The notes under the pieces are model-generated. The model made no database searches. It saw only the letters and a list, made by a program, of their open reading frames with translations, and was not told where the DNA came from. DNA of 37,905 nt from Candidatus Omnitrophota bacterium (GTDB taxonomy: Bacteria; Hinthialibacterota; Hinthialibacteria; Hinthialibacterales; Hinthialibacteraceae): positions 1 to 37,905 of the forward strand of contig JBFMBP010000114.1 in assembly GCA_040755155.1 (NCBI GenBank), read 5' to 3'. Shown here piece after piece: positions 16,152 to 25,529 of the stretch (position 1 is the stretch's first letter; every line of letters starts with the position of its first letter). A program made the translations under genes and the position numbers.

Positions 16152-19100
16152 TTAATATAACGTCCAATCGGATATATCCGTCTGCACCGGCGGATGGAGA
16201 AATTCTTTCGGCGACAGCGCTTCGCCCGTCAGCCGGACTTCGTCGATTTTGCCATTCAGCGCGTCCGCGGTTCCAACCGACGTTCGCCGCGCTCCGACGA
16301 GAACAGGCAGGCGGCTGTCCTGACGGAATTCGTTATAACTTGAGAAGCCGTCATCGTTGACGATTTGGGAAGCGATCGGTTCTCCATCGCGGTAAAGGCG
16401 AATTTTGTCCCCTGCCAGCGGCGCTCTTAAATCGACGACGACGGCGTAATGATGAAAGACGCCGTCGTTAGGAACGGCTTTATCCCGCGAGGCGAAATGC
16501 AGCCGTCCGCCGAAACCGGAAGCGGCGTTGGCGTCGTTGAAGAAGAAATCCAGCGATCCCGGTTGGGAAAGTCCCAAGCCGAAGCGCCAGACGCCGTTGA
16601 CGGCGGCGCTCGCTTCGTCATAGCGGTCGATCAAGACGGAAGGCTTTTGCGCGCCATCGGCGGCCAGAGCGTAGCATTCCAACGTCAAGCGTTGGTTGAC
16701 GTTGAGCGCTTCATTGTTTGCGCCGAAGCGAAAGCCGCTTCCTGGCGTTCCATCCAGGTTGAGAGAAGCCAGGTTGGCAGTCTGAGTCAACGAAACAGGA
16801 TTCTCAGCGCCCGGAGCGGTAATGGAAGCGGAGCCAAGCAATTCGCCCGCTCCCATCGCGCCGCCGCTGTCGGCGCCATTACCTTCGAATCGGAAATAGG
16901 CGATCGTCCCATTAGCGGACGCGGGCGCTTGAGGCGTAACTTTCACCGTTACGCCATTGGAAACCTGGCCATCGGCGGAGACGGTGCGAATGATAAAGAC
17001 GTATTCCTTGCCGTTTTTCAAATCGGCGATGCGGACGCGGTTGTTGGTTATTTTTGCCGATTCTACGATGTCCGCGCCGTCGAAGATGTCCACGCGGATC
17101 AAGTCGGCGGCCAGAGGCTCTGTCCATTCGAGGCGGGCGGCGCCGTCGAGCGGCGTCGCAAGGGCGTTCTGCACTTCCGGCGGCGGGATGCCTTGCGTCG
17201 TGCGGAAGGATGCAGCGTCGGACCAATCGCTCCAAACGCCGTTCTCGCCGCGATAGCGCATACGCCAATAGTATGTTGCATTAGAAGCGAGAACGCCGGG
17301 CGGCAGATCGAAGGAATCGACCGTATCCGATAGTAATTCGCCCGACCAGAGCGGTTGGAAAAAATCCTTCAATAGGGTTTGAATTTCCCACTGCGCTTCC
17401 TTTTTTCCCATCGGTTTGGAAATGGTTTCCGTGCGCAACGTCAAACCGCGCGTGGAGATGAGTTCGCCCTCGGCGGGGAAGAGATTCTTGGGCTTGGAGG
17501 GAATATCCACTGGACGAACGGAGGGATCGGCCAGGATGAATTCCCGCCGCGCCGCGCCGTATTTCTTCAATTCCGCAATCATCTGCGACAATTGGCCGGG
17601 CGAACTCCATCGCTGCGTATTTTCGCTGACGGCGTCCTTGAGATAACTCCAGTAGGAATCGAACAGAGGATCGAGATGTTCGCGGGTAAAGACGCGATCG
17701 GTAAAATCTCGCAAACGTTGAAAATATTGGCTGCGGTATTCCGGGATTTCCAGAAATTTCTTGCACAGCGTGTTCACGCCATAGACGCCGCCTTCGGCGC
17801 CGTTCAGCAGAGGGAAATTGGAGATCAAAGGAAAAGCGCTGTTGGTAGGAATTTCTCCCCAGGTATGGCTCATCTCTTCGGGGAGCATAAACCACCGTCC
17901 ATCGGCGCCGCGAGCCAATAAGTAATTCATCTCTGCGCTGTCGGCGTGGGAGAGAACGGCGACGAGGGCGAGGTAATTGAGATAGAGATCGACGTTTACG
18001 TTGGCTTCGATAAAAGTTTTTGCGTCCTGAGCCGAATTGAGACCTTCAATAAAATTAATCAAGGGTTGAATATCATCGTCCCGTCCGATCATCGATTCGT
18101 ATTTTTGGGCGTAGGTTTCGAAATCCGGTTCGGGAGCAAGATAACTGCGGCGCGATTTGACGCCCGCCCGGAAGAGCAGGGTTTCCGCAGGCAAATCGTG
18201 ATGATTCAGAAAATCTTCGTTGTATTGTTCCGTATTGATAAAAAAGCCGTAGTAGGCGTTATTGACGATCAGCCGGCAATGTTCCGCATTGGCTGCCGGT
18301 TGATTCATCTGGCGGAACAAGTCATAAGAAAGATATTCCAAAAAGCCCGCTTCGCCGCGCAATAAGGGGGAAGTTTGATAGTCGGCGTCCAGATTCATGA
18401 TCCGGCGGTCGCGCCAGCGGTTGCCCTTGACGAATTGTATCTTCCAACTTTTTTCGGGTTTGCCGCCGTCGCCGCGATAATGAACGCCGCCCGCGTTGTA
18501 GAGATCGTAGACCTCGCCATCGGCGACAACGAGGCACTTTTGCTCTTGATTGGAATCGGGATTTTGCGTCAGCCAATTCATGACTGAGCGCTCCATGAAG
18601 AGATAGACGGAAGGATAATGGGAGCGTTCCAGCGGATCCTCGACGAAGAAGGCGTAGTTGCGCGTCAATTCGTCCTGCAATGGGGAATAGGCTTCCGCGC
18701 CCTTGGCATCCTTAGTGGAAATCATGTAACGCCAAATCTCGCCCGGATTGATCTCTTCCGCCTCGTTGAGCGTGAAGGCGTAAACGGAATCTCCGGCGGC
18801 GAGATCGCCATGCGTTCCATCGTCCATCATACGAACGGTTTTCCAATCGCCCAGCGCCAGTCCCGCGCCGTAGGGCGAAGAAAGGCGCTGATAATGAAGG
18901 ACGACTTCGCCTATGCCGTCGTCATCGCGCACGCGGGCCGAGACGATGATTTTATCCGAACCTTCTTCTCCTGCGGACATTATGCGCTGCATATCGAGCT
19001 GCGGGATGAGGGAGAAGTCGGAGCTGGTGGCGTTGGCGTTATGTCCTTGCAGCGCGAGAACGTTTTTACCTTTGCGCAGCGATTTGATAAAAGCGGAGGC

Positions 19101-21377
19101 GTCGAAAAATTCCATCGTCCCCGCTTCATGGTTGCCGTCGGAGAATTGGTTATAGGCGGGGAGAGCGCCCGTCATCATCGATCTGGCAATTTCAACGCCG
19201 TTTAAGTACGCGACGAAGCCGTCGTCGTAGTCGACGCCGAGTTGCATGATAGTAAATCCCGTTGGATCGGCGATATCGAACTCTTTGCGGATATAGACGC
19301 TGTAGTAAGCGTTCTGCATATCGCTCAAGACGGTGGCGTCGTCGTTGTCGCCGAAGCCAAAGCCCGAGGGACCTTCCAGCCAACTCGAAGCGTCGAAATC
19401 GAGAGCGCGCCAGTTGGAGGGCGGTTCCGACTTCCCTTTGAAATAACGCCAGTTTTGGCCGGTTTTGATGATGTTGATCGTTTCGACCCGCTCTTCACTG
19501 ACGGAGGCGGCGGGATATTGGGGCGTATGCTGGATGCGGGTGATGCGAGGCGGCGTATTGACCATCGCCGCCGAGTTAGGAGCGCCGGGGCTATTGGGCT
19601 GGCCATTGCGCCAGTATTGCCCATCGCGGTTGTCGGCGTAGGCGTTGACCAATTCCAAAGAAGTTCCATCTCCGTCCGGACGGATCGGCCAAGGCATACG
19701 GTCGTTATAATTGACGTAATCGATGACGACGCCGTTGGCGTTCATCAAGGCGATGGCTTCGCCGCCATTGTTAAGCTGCAGCATATAATCGCCGATGCGG
19801 TTGGGAACGTTCGGATAGCGATCCGCTTTTTTGCAGACGAGAACAGTTCCGCCCGCGGCGAGAGACGTTCCCTGCGGGAAGCGAAATTCGACGCCGTTGG
19901 AAAAGAACCAGCCGCTGAGGTCAATAACCTGGGCGCTCCGGTTAAACAGTTCGATATATTCATTATCGACATTGCTATCATACTCCTCGTTCGAGGGATG
20001 ATAAAAAATCTCGTTGATAACAATGTCGTAATCGTGGTATGCAGGATCGGCGATCGCTTTAATGTTGGGAAGCCCCGGCGTTCCGCCTTGCGGAGAAACG
20101 CCCCAATTATTCGGTTCGTTGTTAGGACGCGAGGCTTGCTGCAATTCCAACGAACCGCCTTCGCCATCTGCGCCCCAAGGCCATTCCGGCGTATCGTTAT
20201 AATCCACCTCGGCGATCAAGCGCTCGTTCACATCGAACAAGCGAACGGAATCGCCGCCGTCATTCAATGAAAAGGGCAGACCTTCCACTACAGGCGCCGT
20301 CCAACTCAGTTCTTTGGAATGGGCGATGAGGAGAAAGCCTTGGGATGTAATGGAGGTTCCCGGCGCCAGGCGGAATTCATGCGCATCTTCATCGTCCTTG
20401 AGTATCCAATAAGAAAGATCGATCGCCTGCGCAGTGGGATTGAACAACTCGATCCACTCTTTGTCTTCTCCATCCGCCGATGGATTGTTGTACATAATTT
20501 CGTTGATAACGACGGCGCCGGGAGCGATAGGCTGGTTATCCACGAGATAGAGATAACGGGCGCTGCCGCCGGGAAGAACGATGGACGAACCGCTTTGGCT
20601 GACAGATGTAATCGTATATTCCACCAAAGCGCCGGTGGATTGGGGAGGAATCCGGCCTTCGAAAACATCTCCTGTCTTCGCCAGATTCAAAGTTTGAGCG
20701 GCGCCTCCATTCGCCGTATAGGTCAATATAAGCGATGACAGATCGCTGGGATTTTCGAACCGAACGGAAATGACGGTCTCTTGTGAACTCGCCGGAGCTA
20801 GGGGTGAGCGCGAAATGGAAAGGAAAAGCGGAGGCGCGGCGGCCAGCAAGCGGCTGTTGGGGCGGCCGGGCGTCGGAACCTGGTTGGCGCTCCAATATAG
20901 TGCGTTATTATTGTCGGCGAGAGGATAGATCAATTCCAAGGATGGACCGTTCCCATCGGCGTCCCTGGGCCAGGGAGCCTTATCGCTATAACTGACGGCG
21001 TCGATTTCGTTATCGTTACGATCCAGCAGTTGGATGCGCTCGCCGGAATTGGATAGTTTAGAGGGAGCAAAGTTGCCCGTCGTTTTAACGGAGGAATCCA
21101 AGGCGTAATTGGCGCGAATGAATTGTTCGTTGCGGCATACGGCCAGAAAGCCTTTGGCATCGATCGCTGTGGATGGCGGCAGCGTATAATCGATGGCGCC
21201 GCTCAATTTCCAGCCAGAAGCGTCAACGGCGTTGGCGGATGAATTATACAATTCGATATATTCGCCGTTTGCTTCGTCCCCTTTGGGATTATACATAATT
21301 TCATTGATGACGATTGCGCTATATGAGATGGAGCATAAGCCAAACGCCAAAGCCATTGCCAATGCGAACCTTTTCAC
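16152..21377 (-). CDS. giant secreted lamin-tail-domain / CotH-kinase-like protein
   Basis: This 1741-residue exported protein has a signal peptide (residues 1-21, ending SYSA). Three lamin-tail domains start at about 22 (VINEIMYNP), 289 (VINEIMYNN) and 452 (VINEIFYHP), each with EYIELYN or EWIELFN. A beta-sandwich region (about 625-800) and a short Ig-like stretch lead to a CotH-like domain at about 915-1290, with GGVHYRGDGGKPEKSWKIQF and AYYGFFINTEQYNEDFL. Its usual WDMD metal-binding site reads PEEMSHTWG (about 1166-1174), so kinase activity is doubtful. A fibronectin-III-like region (about 1395-1480) and a LamG-like C-terminus (from about 1492) follow. GTG at 21377 is chosen because AGGAGG lies six bases upstream. 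An ATG at 21392 would place that ribosome site inside the gene, and longer upstream frames lack the signal peptide. It probably acts at the cell surface or outside the cell, likely in adhesion or glycan binding. Confidence 0.85.
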   Translation of the reverse strand: MKRFALAMALAFGLCSISYSAIVINEIMYNPKGDEANGEYIELYNSSANAVDASGWKLSGAIDYTLPPSTAIDAKGFLAVCRNEQFIRANYALDSSVKTTGNFAPSKLSNSGERIQLLDRNDNEIDAVSYSDKAPWPRDADGNGPSLELIYPLADNNNALYWSANQVPTPGRPNSRLLAAAPPLFLSISRSPLAPASSQETVISVRFENPSDLSSLILTYTANGGAAQTLNLAKTGDVFEGRIPPQSTGALVEYTITSVSQSGSSIVLPGGSARYLYLVDNQPIAPGAVVINEIMYNNPSADGEDKEWIELFNPTAQAIDLSYWILKDDEDAHEFRLAPGTSITSQGFLLIAHSKELSWTAPVVEGLPFSLNDGGDSVRLFDVNERLIAEVDYNDTPEWPWGADGEGGSLELQQASRPNNEPNNWGVSPQGGTPGLPNIKAIADPAYHDYDIVINEIFYHPSNEEYDSNVDNEYIELFNRSAQVIDLSGWFFSNGVEFRFPQGTSLAAGGTVLVCKKADRYPNVPNRIGDYMLQLNNGGEAIALMNANGVVIDYVNYNDRMPWPIRPDGDGTSLELVNAYADNRDGQYWRNGQPNSPGAPNSAAMVNTPPRITRIQHTPQYPAASVSEERVETINIIKTGQNWRYFKGKSEPPSNWRALDFDASSWLEGPSGFGFGDNDDATVLSDMQNAYYSVYIRKEFDIADPTGFTIMQLGVDYDDGFVAYLNGVEIARSMMTGALPAYNQFSDGNHEAGTMEFFDASAFIKSLRKGKNVLALQGHNANATSSDFSLIPQLDMQRIMSAGEEGSDKIIVSARVRDDDGIGEVVLHYQRLSSPYGAGLALGDWKTVRMMDDGTHGDLAAGDSVYAFTLNEAEEINPGEIWRYMISTKDAKGAEAYSPLQDELTRNYAFFVEDPLERSHYPSVYLFMERSVMNWLTQNPDSNQEQKCLVVADGEVYDLYNAGGVHYRGDGGKPEKSWKIQFVKGNRWRDRRIMNLDADYQTSPLLRGEAGFLEYLSYDLFRQMNQPAANAEHCRLIVNNAYYGFFINTEQYNEDFLNHHDLPAETLLFRAGVKSRRSYLAPEPDFETYAQKYESMIGRDDDIQPLINFIEGLNSAQDAKTFIEANVNVDLYLNYLALVAVLSHADSAEMNYLLARGADGRWFMLPEEMSHTWGEIPTNSAFPLISNFPLLNGAEGGVYGVNTLCKKFLEIPEYRSQYFQRLRDFTDRVFTREHLDPLFDSYWSYLKDAVSENTQRWSSPGQLSQMIAELKKYGAARREFILADPSVRPVDIPSKPKNLFPAEGELISTRGLTLRTETISKPMGKKEAQWEIQTLLKDFFQPLWSGELLSDTVDSFDLPPGVLASNATYYWRMRYRGENGVWSDWSDAASFRTTQGIPPPEVQNALATPLDGAARLEWTEPLAADLIRVDIFDGADIVESAKITNNRVRIADLKNGKEYVFIIRTVSADGQVSNGVTVKVTPQAPASANGTIAYFRFEGNGADSGGAMGAGELLGSASITAPGAENPVSLTQTANLASLNLDGTPGSGFRFGANNEALNVNQRLTLECYALAADGAQKPSVLIDRYDEASAAVNGVWRFGLGLSQPGSLDFFFNDANAASGFGGRLHFASRDKAVPNDGVFHHYAVVVDLRAPLAGDKIRLYRDGEPIASQIVNDDGFSSYNEFRQDSRLPVLVGARRTSVGTADALNGKIDEVRLTGEALSPKEFLHPPVQTDISDWTLY

Positions 21378-21565
21378 TATTTTCCTCCTCATAATAAAAT
21401 CCATTTTCCCGCTAATCGCAAAGAATAGGCGCAACAGGAATGAATCATATCCCTTCATGCAGCGGTGAAACCATGAGCGGATGCAATATAAAGATAGAAT
21501 ATAGAAAAAAACGCGATTTGTCACATCATGAAGATTTCCCGCAACGCCAAGAAATTGCGAATGAT

Positions 21566-22930
21566 TTACGGCTGCTTCGACGCTTGCAAAAAATCCAACA
21601 GCGCGGAAGCGTTGCGGACGAAAATCTTGGAATCGATCTGCATCATCTCTTTGTCCTTGCCTCCCGCTTCCAAATAGAAGTCTTCCCGCGAGCCGTTCAA
21701 ATCGCTCAGCCAACGGCCCTGTTCGTCGAGGGAAATTATGGCGATTTCGGCTTTCGGCCAAAGTTTTTCGGCGCTGGACAGCGATTTTGCAGGCATGAGT
21801 TCCATTCTTTTTTCTTCCGGCGCCGCCAATAATTTCGCATAGAGTTCTTCTACGGAAGAATCGAAATAACCGCCCTGCCAACCATAACCCTTGCGCGCTT
21901 TTTCCACTTCGTAAATGACTTTTCTGTCTTCCGTACTGTAGATGGGGCGGTTGGAGCGCAATTCGTAAAGGCGCGCCCATTTTCCATTTGGCAGGCGGGA
22001 TTGTTTGTACCATGCGAAAGCGGGCGGCCCTGCCTGGAGATATTTCTTATCCCCCGTTTCCTTGTAAACCTCCAACAATACGCGCAAAACGCCCATCGAT
22101 TCCGAGGCGCTGTAAGCCGCCGGTTCGAATTTGCGCGCAGGAGCGGGATCGCCCTCGACAGTATACTGCTGTGCCCAGACAGCTTGAGGAGGCTTGCCCT
22201 GAAGCGAGAGCAAACAATCGGCGCCGCGCAGAGCGGCGTCGTAAAAGCGCTTGTCGTCGAACGTATGATAAAGAATGAACAAAGCGCGAATCACGTCCAT
22301 CATGGCGCCATCGTTGAGAGTGATATAGCGCGAATAGCCGGCAGCGGCGGGAGCCGCCTGCGGCCAGCCTCCGTTTTCGTATTGGGAATCGACCATGAAT
22401 TTGCCGCACCTTTTGGCGCCGTCGGCGAAGCGATCTTCTTTGGTTTTTTGCCATAAATCGACGAAAAACCGGGTTGCGCCTTGAGTAACGCCGTCGTCGT
22501 AAGTGCCGCGCATATTGCGCGATTGTCCCGGAAGATATTCGTGGGGAAAGCCGCCCCATTTGTTTTGCCCCGCCAGTAAAGCGTCCCCGGCGGCCAAGGC
22601 GGTTTCGAGATATTCCGTCGCCTGCGCGATTTCATAAGCGCGCAGATAAAGCGAGCCGATAGAAGGCGTGGCGGGTGGCTGTACTACGATGATTTCCGCC
22701 GGTTGGATTCGAGACTCGCCATAGGTAATAGACTGATCGGCGGTCCAGGCCATCGCCCATCCCCCATTGCGTTGCAGCGTCTTCATGAATGTCAGCGCTT
22801 TGTCTAAGGATTCTTGCGCTCGCTGGACGCGATCCGCTTCCTCGGCGGCCCAGGAAACAGAACATAATAAGAAGATAAAGGCGATTCCTAAAAACCGCAT
22901 GAGTAATTTTATACTAGGCTGACTACGCAT
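21566..22930 (-). CDS. pectate lyase, PL10-like, secreted
   Basis: PL10 enzymes cleave polygalacturonate by beta-elimination. After a signal peptide (hydrophobic residues 11-28, VSWAA), the protein shows the family's repeated helical hairpins. Conserved blocks are RNMRGTYDDGVTQGATRF (about 138-155), QYENGGWPQ (183-191), YSRYITLNDGAMMDV (199-213) and QQYTVEGDPAPARKFEP (254-270). The acidic residues in the DD and LND blocks and the Arg of ARKFEP correspond to the calcium- and substrate-binding positions of the family. The 454-residue length is normal. An internal ATG at 22900 would also leave a complete signal peptide. The gene lies 188 bases upstream of the giant CotH gene on the same strand; a shared role in plant or algal polysaccharide use is inferred. 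The intervening bases hold no gene. Confidence 0.85.
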   Translation of the reverse strand: MRSQPSIKLLMRFLGIAFIFLLCSVSWAAEEADRVQRAQESLDKALTFMKTLQRNGGWAMAWTADQSITYGESRIQPAEIIVVQPPATPSIGSLYLRAYEIAQATEYLETALAAGDALLAGQNKWGGFPHEYLPGQSRNMRGTYDDGVTQGATRFFVDLWQKTKEDRFADGAKRCGKFMVDSQYENGGWPQAAPAAAGYSRYITLNDGAMMDVIRALFILYHTFDDKRFYDAALRGADCLLSLQGKPPQAVWAQQYTVEGDPAPARKFEPAAYSASESMGVLRVLLEVYKETGDKKYLQAGPPAFAWYKQSRLPNGKWARLYELRSNRPIYSTEDRKVIYEVEKARKGYGWQGGYFDSSVEELYAKLLAAPEEKRMELMPAKSLSSAEKLWPKAEIAIISLDEQGRWLSDLNGSREDFYLEAGGKDKEMMQIDSKIFVRNASALLDFLQASKQP

Positions 22931-22992
22931 CGCGAAAATCCCTTCTATAGAAATACTCGCTTATTTTCCAAGTAATAGCGAATTTAAAAACC

Positions 22993-23187
22993 TTATCTTG
23001 GCCGCTTAAAAATAGCCACTATGTCCCGCGAAGCGCCGTAGGCTTGATTCGTATCGAACGCCGCGACCAGTTCCCAACCATCCCGCCCCAATTTATTCAT
23101 CAGGCCGTCCAATTTTTCTTCGTCCAATTTTCCCCCCATCATTCCATGCGTCCCCAGTTTGATGGTTTTATATTCCCACATCGCCAT
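22993..23187 (-). CDS. DUF4177-like small protein
   Basis: This 64-residue protein has the pattern of DUF4177: WEYKTIKL at the start, LDGLMNKLGRDGWELVAAF in the middle and a final IVAIFKRP strand, predicting a small beta-alpha-beta fold. Function is unknown. AAGGAGGTGAAGG lies directly upstream of the ATG with a good spacing, the strongest ribosome site in the window. It stands between the thioesterase and pectate lyase genes on the same strand and is probably cytoplasmic, as no signal or membrane segment is seen. Confidence 0.8.
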   Translation of the reverse strand: MAMWEYKTIKLGTHGMMGGKLDEEKLDGLMNKLGRDGWELVAAFDTNQAYGASRDIVAIFKRPR

Positions 23188-23233
23188 ATGCCTTCACCTC
23201 CTTATTGACAGGGCTTTCATTTTCGTAACGATA

Positions 23234-23989
23234 TCACAATCGGCGCCAGCGGGAACGGGCTTCGACTACGATATCCTCCGTGGAACGGCGCGCGAGCCGA
23301 TGAAGAAAAACGGCTTCCCCATTTACATCCGGCTCTTCCGCAACTTGCGAATTGAGGATATCGCCGTATACCGCCTCTTTTTTGTAGGCGGCTTCGAATT
23401 CCATCAGTTGCAAACCCTCAACGCGCGAATTGGGAACGGCGTCTAAACACCAATCCGCATAGAAAGCGTTGTTGACGTGGTTCAACGAATCGAGATCGCT
23501 GCGCTGTACAGAGAATGGATGTGAAAATTGCGGTTCATGGAAGCAAGGCAACGGATCGAAAGCGTCTGCCAACGCCCGTTCGGAACGCCGTCCATAACCC
23601 TTGCCCAAATCCGGCGGAATCCGAATCGGACGGCGCTTGCAGACATCGATGAGTATCCATTGCGTAGTGGCGGCGCCGCAAACGCCGGATTCGTCCTCAA
23701 TCCGGAAATCGCGCACAGCGTAAAGCGACTCGATGGCGGCGGACCAGGTTTCGATGCGGATTGTTTCCTCCCAGCGGGGGAAACGATCCATACGCAGGCG
23801 CAGCCGCGTTAACACCCAGACCGATCCCCGGCGCAGTTGTTCCGGGAATTCGTCCCGCGCCTGGCGCGAATGGCCGACGGCGGCTTCCTGGAGACAATGC
23901 AGCAAGGGGCGCATCTTGATCTTATAGTCCGGCCCAATATCGCAGGATCGAACCGTCTCTTCCAAGACGTAAAAGTTAGGTATTTCCAT
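23234..23989 (-). CDS. acyl-ACP thioesterase (FatA/FatB-like family)
   Basis: Acyl-ACP thioesterases release free fatty acids from acyl carrier protein in the cytoplasm. The 251-residue protein has the double hot-dog layout: N-terminal LLHCLQEAAVGHSRQ, VWVLTRLRLRMDRFPRWEETIRIETW, then a second half with DLDSLNHVNNAFYADWCLD (about 165-183). The Asn-x-His of LNHVNN in this last block is a catalytic feature of the family. The end is FLHRLARRSTEDIVVEARSRW. Length is typical of bacterial members. No strong ribosome site is seen before the ATG. The gene lies 46 bases upstream of the DUF4177 gene, on the same strand. Confidence 0.88.
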   Translation of the reverse strand: MEIPNFYVLEETVRSCDIGPDYKIKMRPLLHCLQEAAVGHSRQARDEFPEQLRRGSVWVLTRLRLRMDRFPRWEETIRIETWSAAIESLYAVRDFRIEDESGVCGAATTQWILIDVCKRRPIRIPPDLGKGYGRRSERALADAFDPLPCFHEPQFSHPFSVQRSDLDSLNHVNNAFYADWCLDAVPNSRVEGLQLMEFEAAYKKEAVYGDILNSQVAEEPDVNGEAVFLHRLARRSTEDIVVEARSRWRRL

Positions 23990-24070
23990 TGAAGACGTTC
24001 TTTCTTTTCGCCTCCGTAATAATTCATCCAGCAGAATGTTTTCATCGCGTAGATGCTATGATAGATTAGG

Positions 24071-24092
24071 AATGATGAATGATGAATGATGA
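24071..24092. repeat. heptanucleotide tandem repeat (AATGATG)
   Basis: The unit AATGATG occurs three times in a row. The same unit is repeated at 29537-29573 and, inverted, near 29973-29992, always between genes. Confidence 0.7.
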
Positions 24093-24136
24093 GCCACTCG
24101 TAGAGGAAAAGTTATTGGCGATGGCGGGAAGAAAAA

Positions 24137-24195
24137 GTAGAAGAGCCATCCTGGCTCTTTGTTTTTCCTTTCAAGAGGCTGGAAGCCTCTTCTAC
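24137..24195. repeat. paired REP-like hairpins
   Basis: Two hairpins lie head to head: AAGAGCCA/TGGCTCTT (24140-24158) followed by TGTTTTT, and AGAGGCT/AGCCTCT (24174-24190). The whole unit begins GTAGAAGAG and ends CTCTTCTAC, its inverse. The first looks like a Rho-independent terminator reading rightward, but no plus-strand gene lies immediately before it, so a dispersed repeat is more likely. It lies between two divergent genes. Confidence 0.6.
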
Positions 24196-24241
24196 GCTAC
24201 GTTTTCTTAGTTGAGATGATGGCTTTTCTGGAGACTTCACA

Positions 24242-25261
24242 ATGAAAAAAATAATCCTATTTTTATTGCTCATATCGGCGTCCTCCGCCGCCCAAGCGCA
24301 AGCCCTGCTTAGTTTCCGCGTGAGCAATCCCGCGCCGCAACCGGGCGAAACGATCATCGCGGCGGTGGAAGCGAGCGAACGCTACGGTCTCGCGGGCGGC
24401 CAATTCTCCATACGTTACGATAAAAACAAGTGGATTCTATCCTCGGAGCCGAAAACGGACGAATTGTTGGCGAATTCCATCTTCGCCGCCAATATCTCCA
24501 CGCCGGGAGAGATCAAAGTCTCGTTCGCCGATCCGGACTATTTGATGGAAGCCGGTTCCGGAGCGCTCTTCACCTTCATGTTAACCGCCGCCCAAACGGA
24601 AGGCGATTCCATCCTCGAATTCGCGGAGGCCAATTTATATTATCCTCTCGGCCAACCGATTGCGCTTGCCGCCAGCAGCCTATCCTTGACCATCCTGGCC
24701 GTAGAAGCGTCTCCCATCCCGGCGCCGAAGCCGATCATGACGTACGAATTCAATTTTCCCACCTTGAAAGAGAACGATTGGGGCGAGATTCGCGGCGGAT
24801 TTACGGCGGAAGCGCCGGGAATCGTCGCCTTGACGCCATTTCCCGACGGCTGGATTCCATCCTCCAAGGATGGAAAAGGCTTGTCGATAACGGTAGATGC
24901 GGGAGAAATCGTTATGCTCTACGCTAAAAATCCTGTCAAATACGCCAGCGGCCCCGTCCTATTACGCATGACGCTGCGCGCAGACGGCCCCAATGCGTCC
25001 GCGTGGCTGGTGGGTTTGAAAGGAAATTTGGAAGGGAAAACCATGGATGGGTCGAACGCGCAGCATTATGTCGCCTCGACGGCGAAGTTTCAGGATAAGG
25101 AAAGGCGCATCGCGGCGATCTATCAGCCGGATGCCGGAGAGGAATTCACGCCGTTAATCCAGATCGCGGGCGGCGAAGGGAGGGATCCGGTCACCGCGTG
25201 GATCGACAAGATCGAAATCCTGCAAGTGGATGCAGGCGCATTCGGCGCTGAACCGGAATAA
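24242..25261 (+). CDS. secreted protein with cohesin-like domain
   Basis: A signal peptide (residues 1-20, hydrophobic IILFLLLISA, ending AAQAQA) precedes a cohesin-like domain at about 22-150. It has SFRVSNPAPQPGETIIAAVEA, GGQFSIRYD, a FAANISTPGEIKVSFAD block and SGALFTFMLTA. Cohesin domains bind dockerins in cellulosomes and other surface assemblies. The second half (about 165-339) has a beta-rich layout like a carbohydrate-binding module, ending in ILQVDAG. No dockerin was recognised elsewhere in the window, so the partner is unknown. The domain could also simply mediate protein association. The gene stands alone and is followed by 268 bases without a recognisable gene. Confidence 0.72.
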   Translation: MKKIILFLLLISASSAAQAQALLSFRVSNPAPQPGETIIAAVEASERYGLAGGQFSIRYDKNKWILSSEPKTDELLANSIFAANISTPGEIKVSFADPDYLMEAGSGALFTFMLTAAQTEGDSILEFAEANLYYPLGQPIALAASSLSLTILAVEASPIPAPKPIMTYEFNFPTLKENDWGEIRGGFTAEAPGIVALTPFPDGWIPSSKDGKGLSITVDAGEIVMLYAKNPVKYASGPVLLRMTLRADGPNASAWLVGLKGNLEGKTMDGSNAQHYVASTAKFQDKERRIAAIYQPDAGEEFTPLIQIAGGEGRDPVTAWIDKIEILQVDAGAFGAEPE

Positions 25262-25529
25262 ATAGGATATTTCGCACTTTTTTATCTATTTCTCATGGAT
25301 TTATAAACTAATCGATTTATGATAAAGTTTAATTTTTATAATTTCCTCAAAGAGATTTCATCGATCGCCGGTTTGGATCGATATCGGCTTCCGGGAAACG
25401 ATGACGGCTATCGATGCTAGGCAATCGTCTTTCGCCGCCGAGTTCGTCAATTCTGCGTTCGCGGCCATGAACGCCGAGAGATGGGAGTATCGCCGCTCCC
25501 ATTCCCGGCGCTGATATTCGGAGAACATT

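Noticed and set aside
16449-17333. Long plus-strand open frame opposite the CotH gene, and similar ones at 19242-20270 and 30535-31404
   Set aside because: All are antisense shadows of GC-rich real genes, with Arg-rich or low-complexity translations and no family motifs.
21378-22013. Upstream extension of the CotH reading frame to 22013
   Set aside because: The extra part overlaps the pectate lyase gene, has no family likeness, and would put the signal peptide inside the protein. GTG at 21377 has AGGAGG six bases upstream.
24140-24166. Rho-independent terminator reading rightward
   Set aside because: The hairpin plus T run looks right, but no plus-strand gene ends there. It is better explained as part of a paired repeat.
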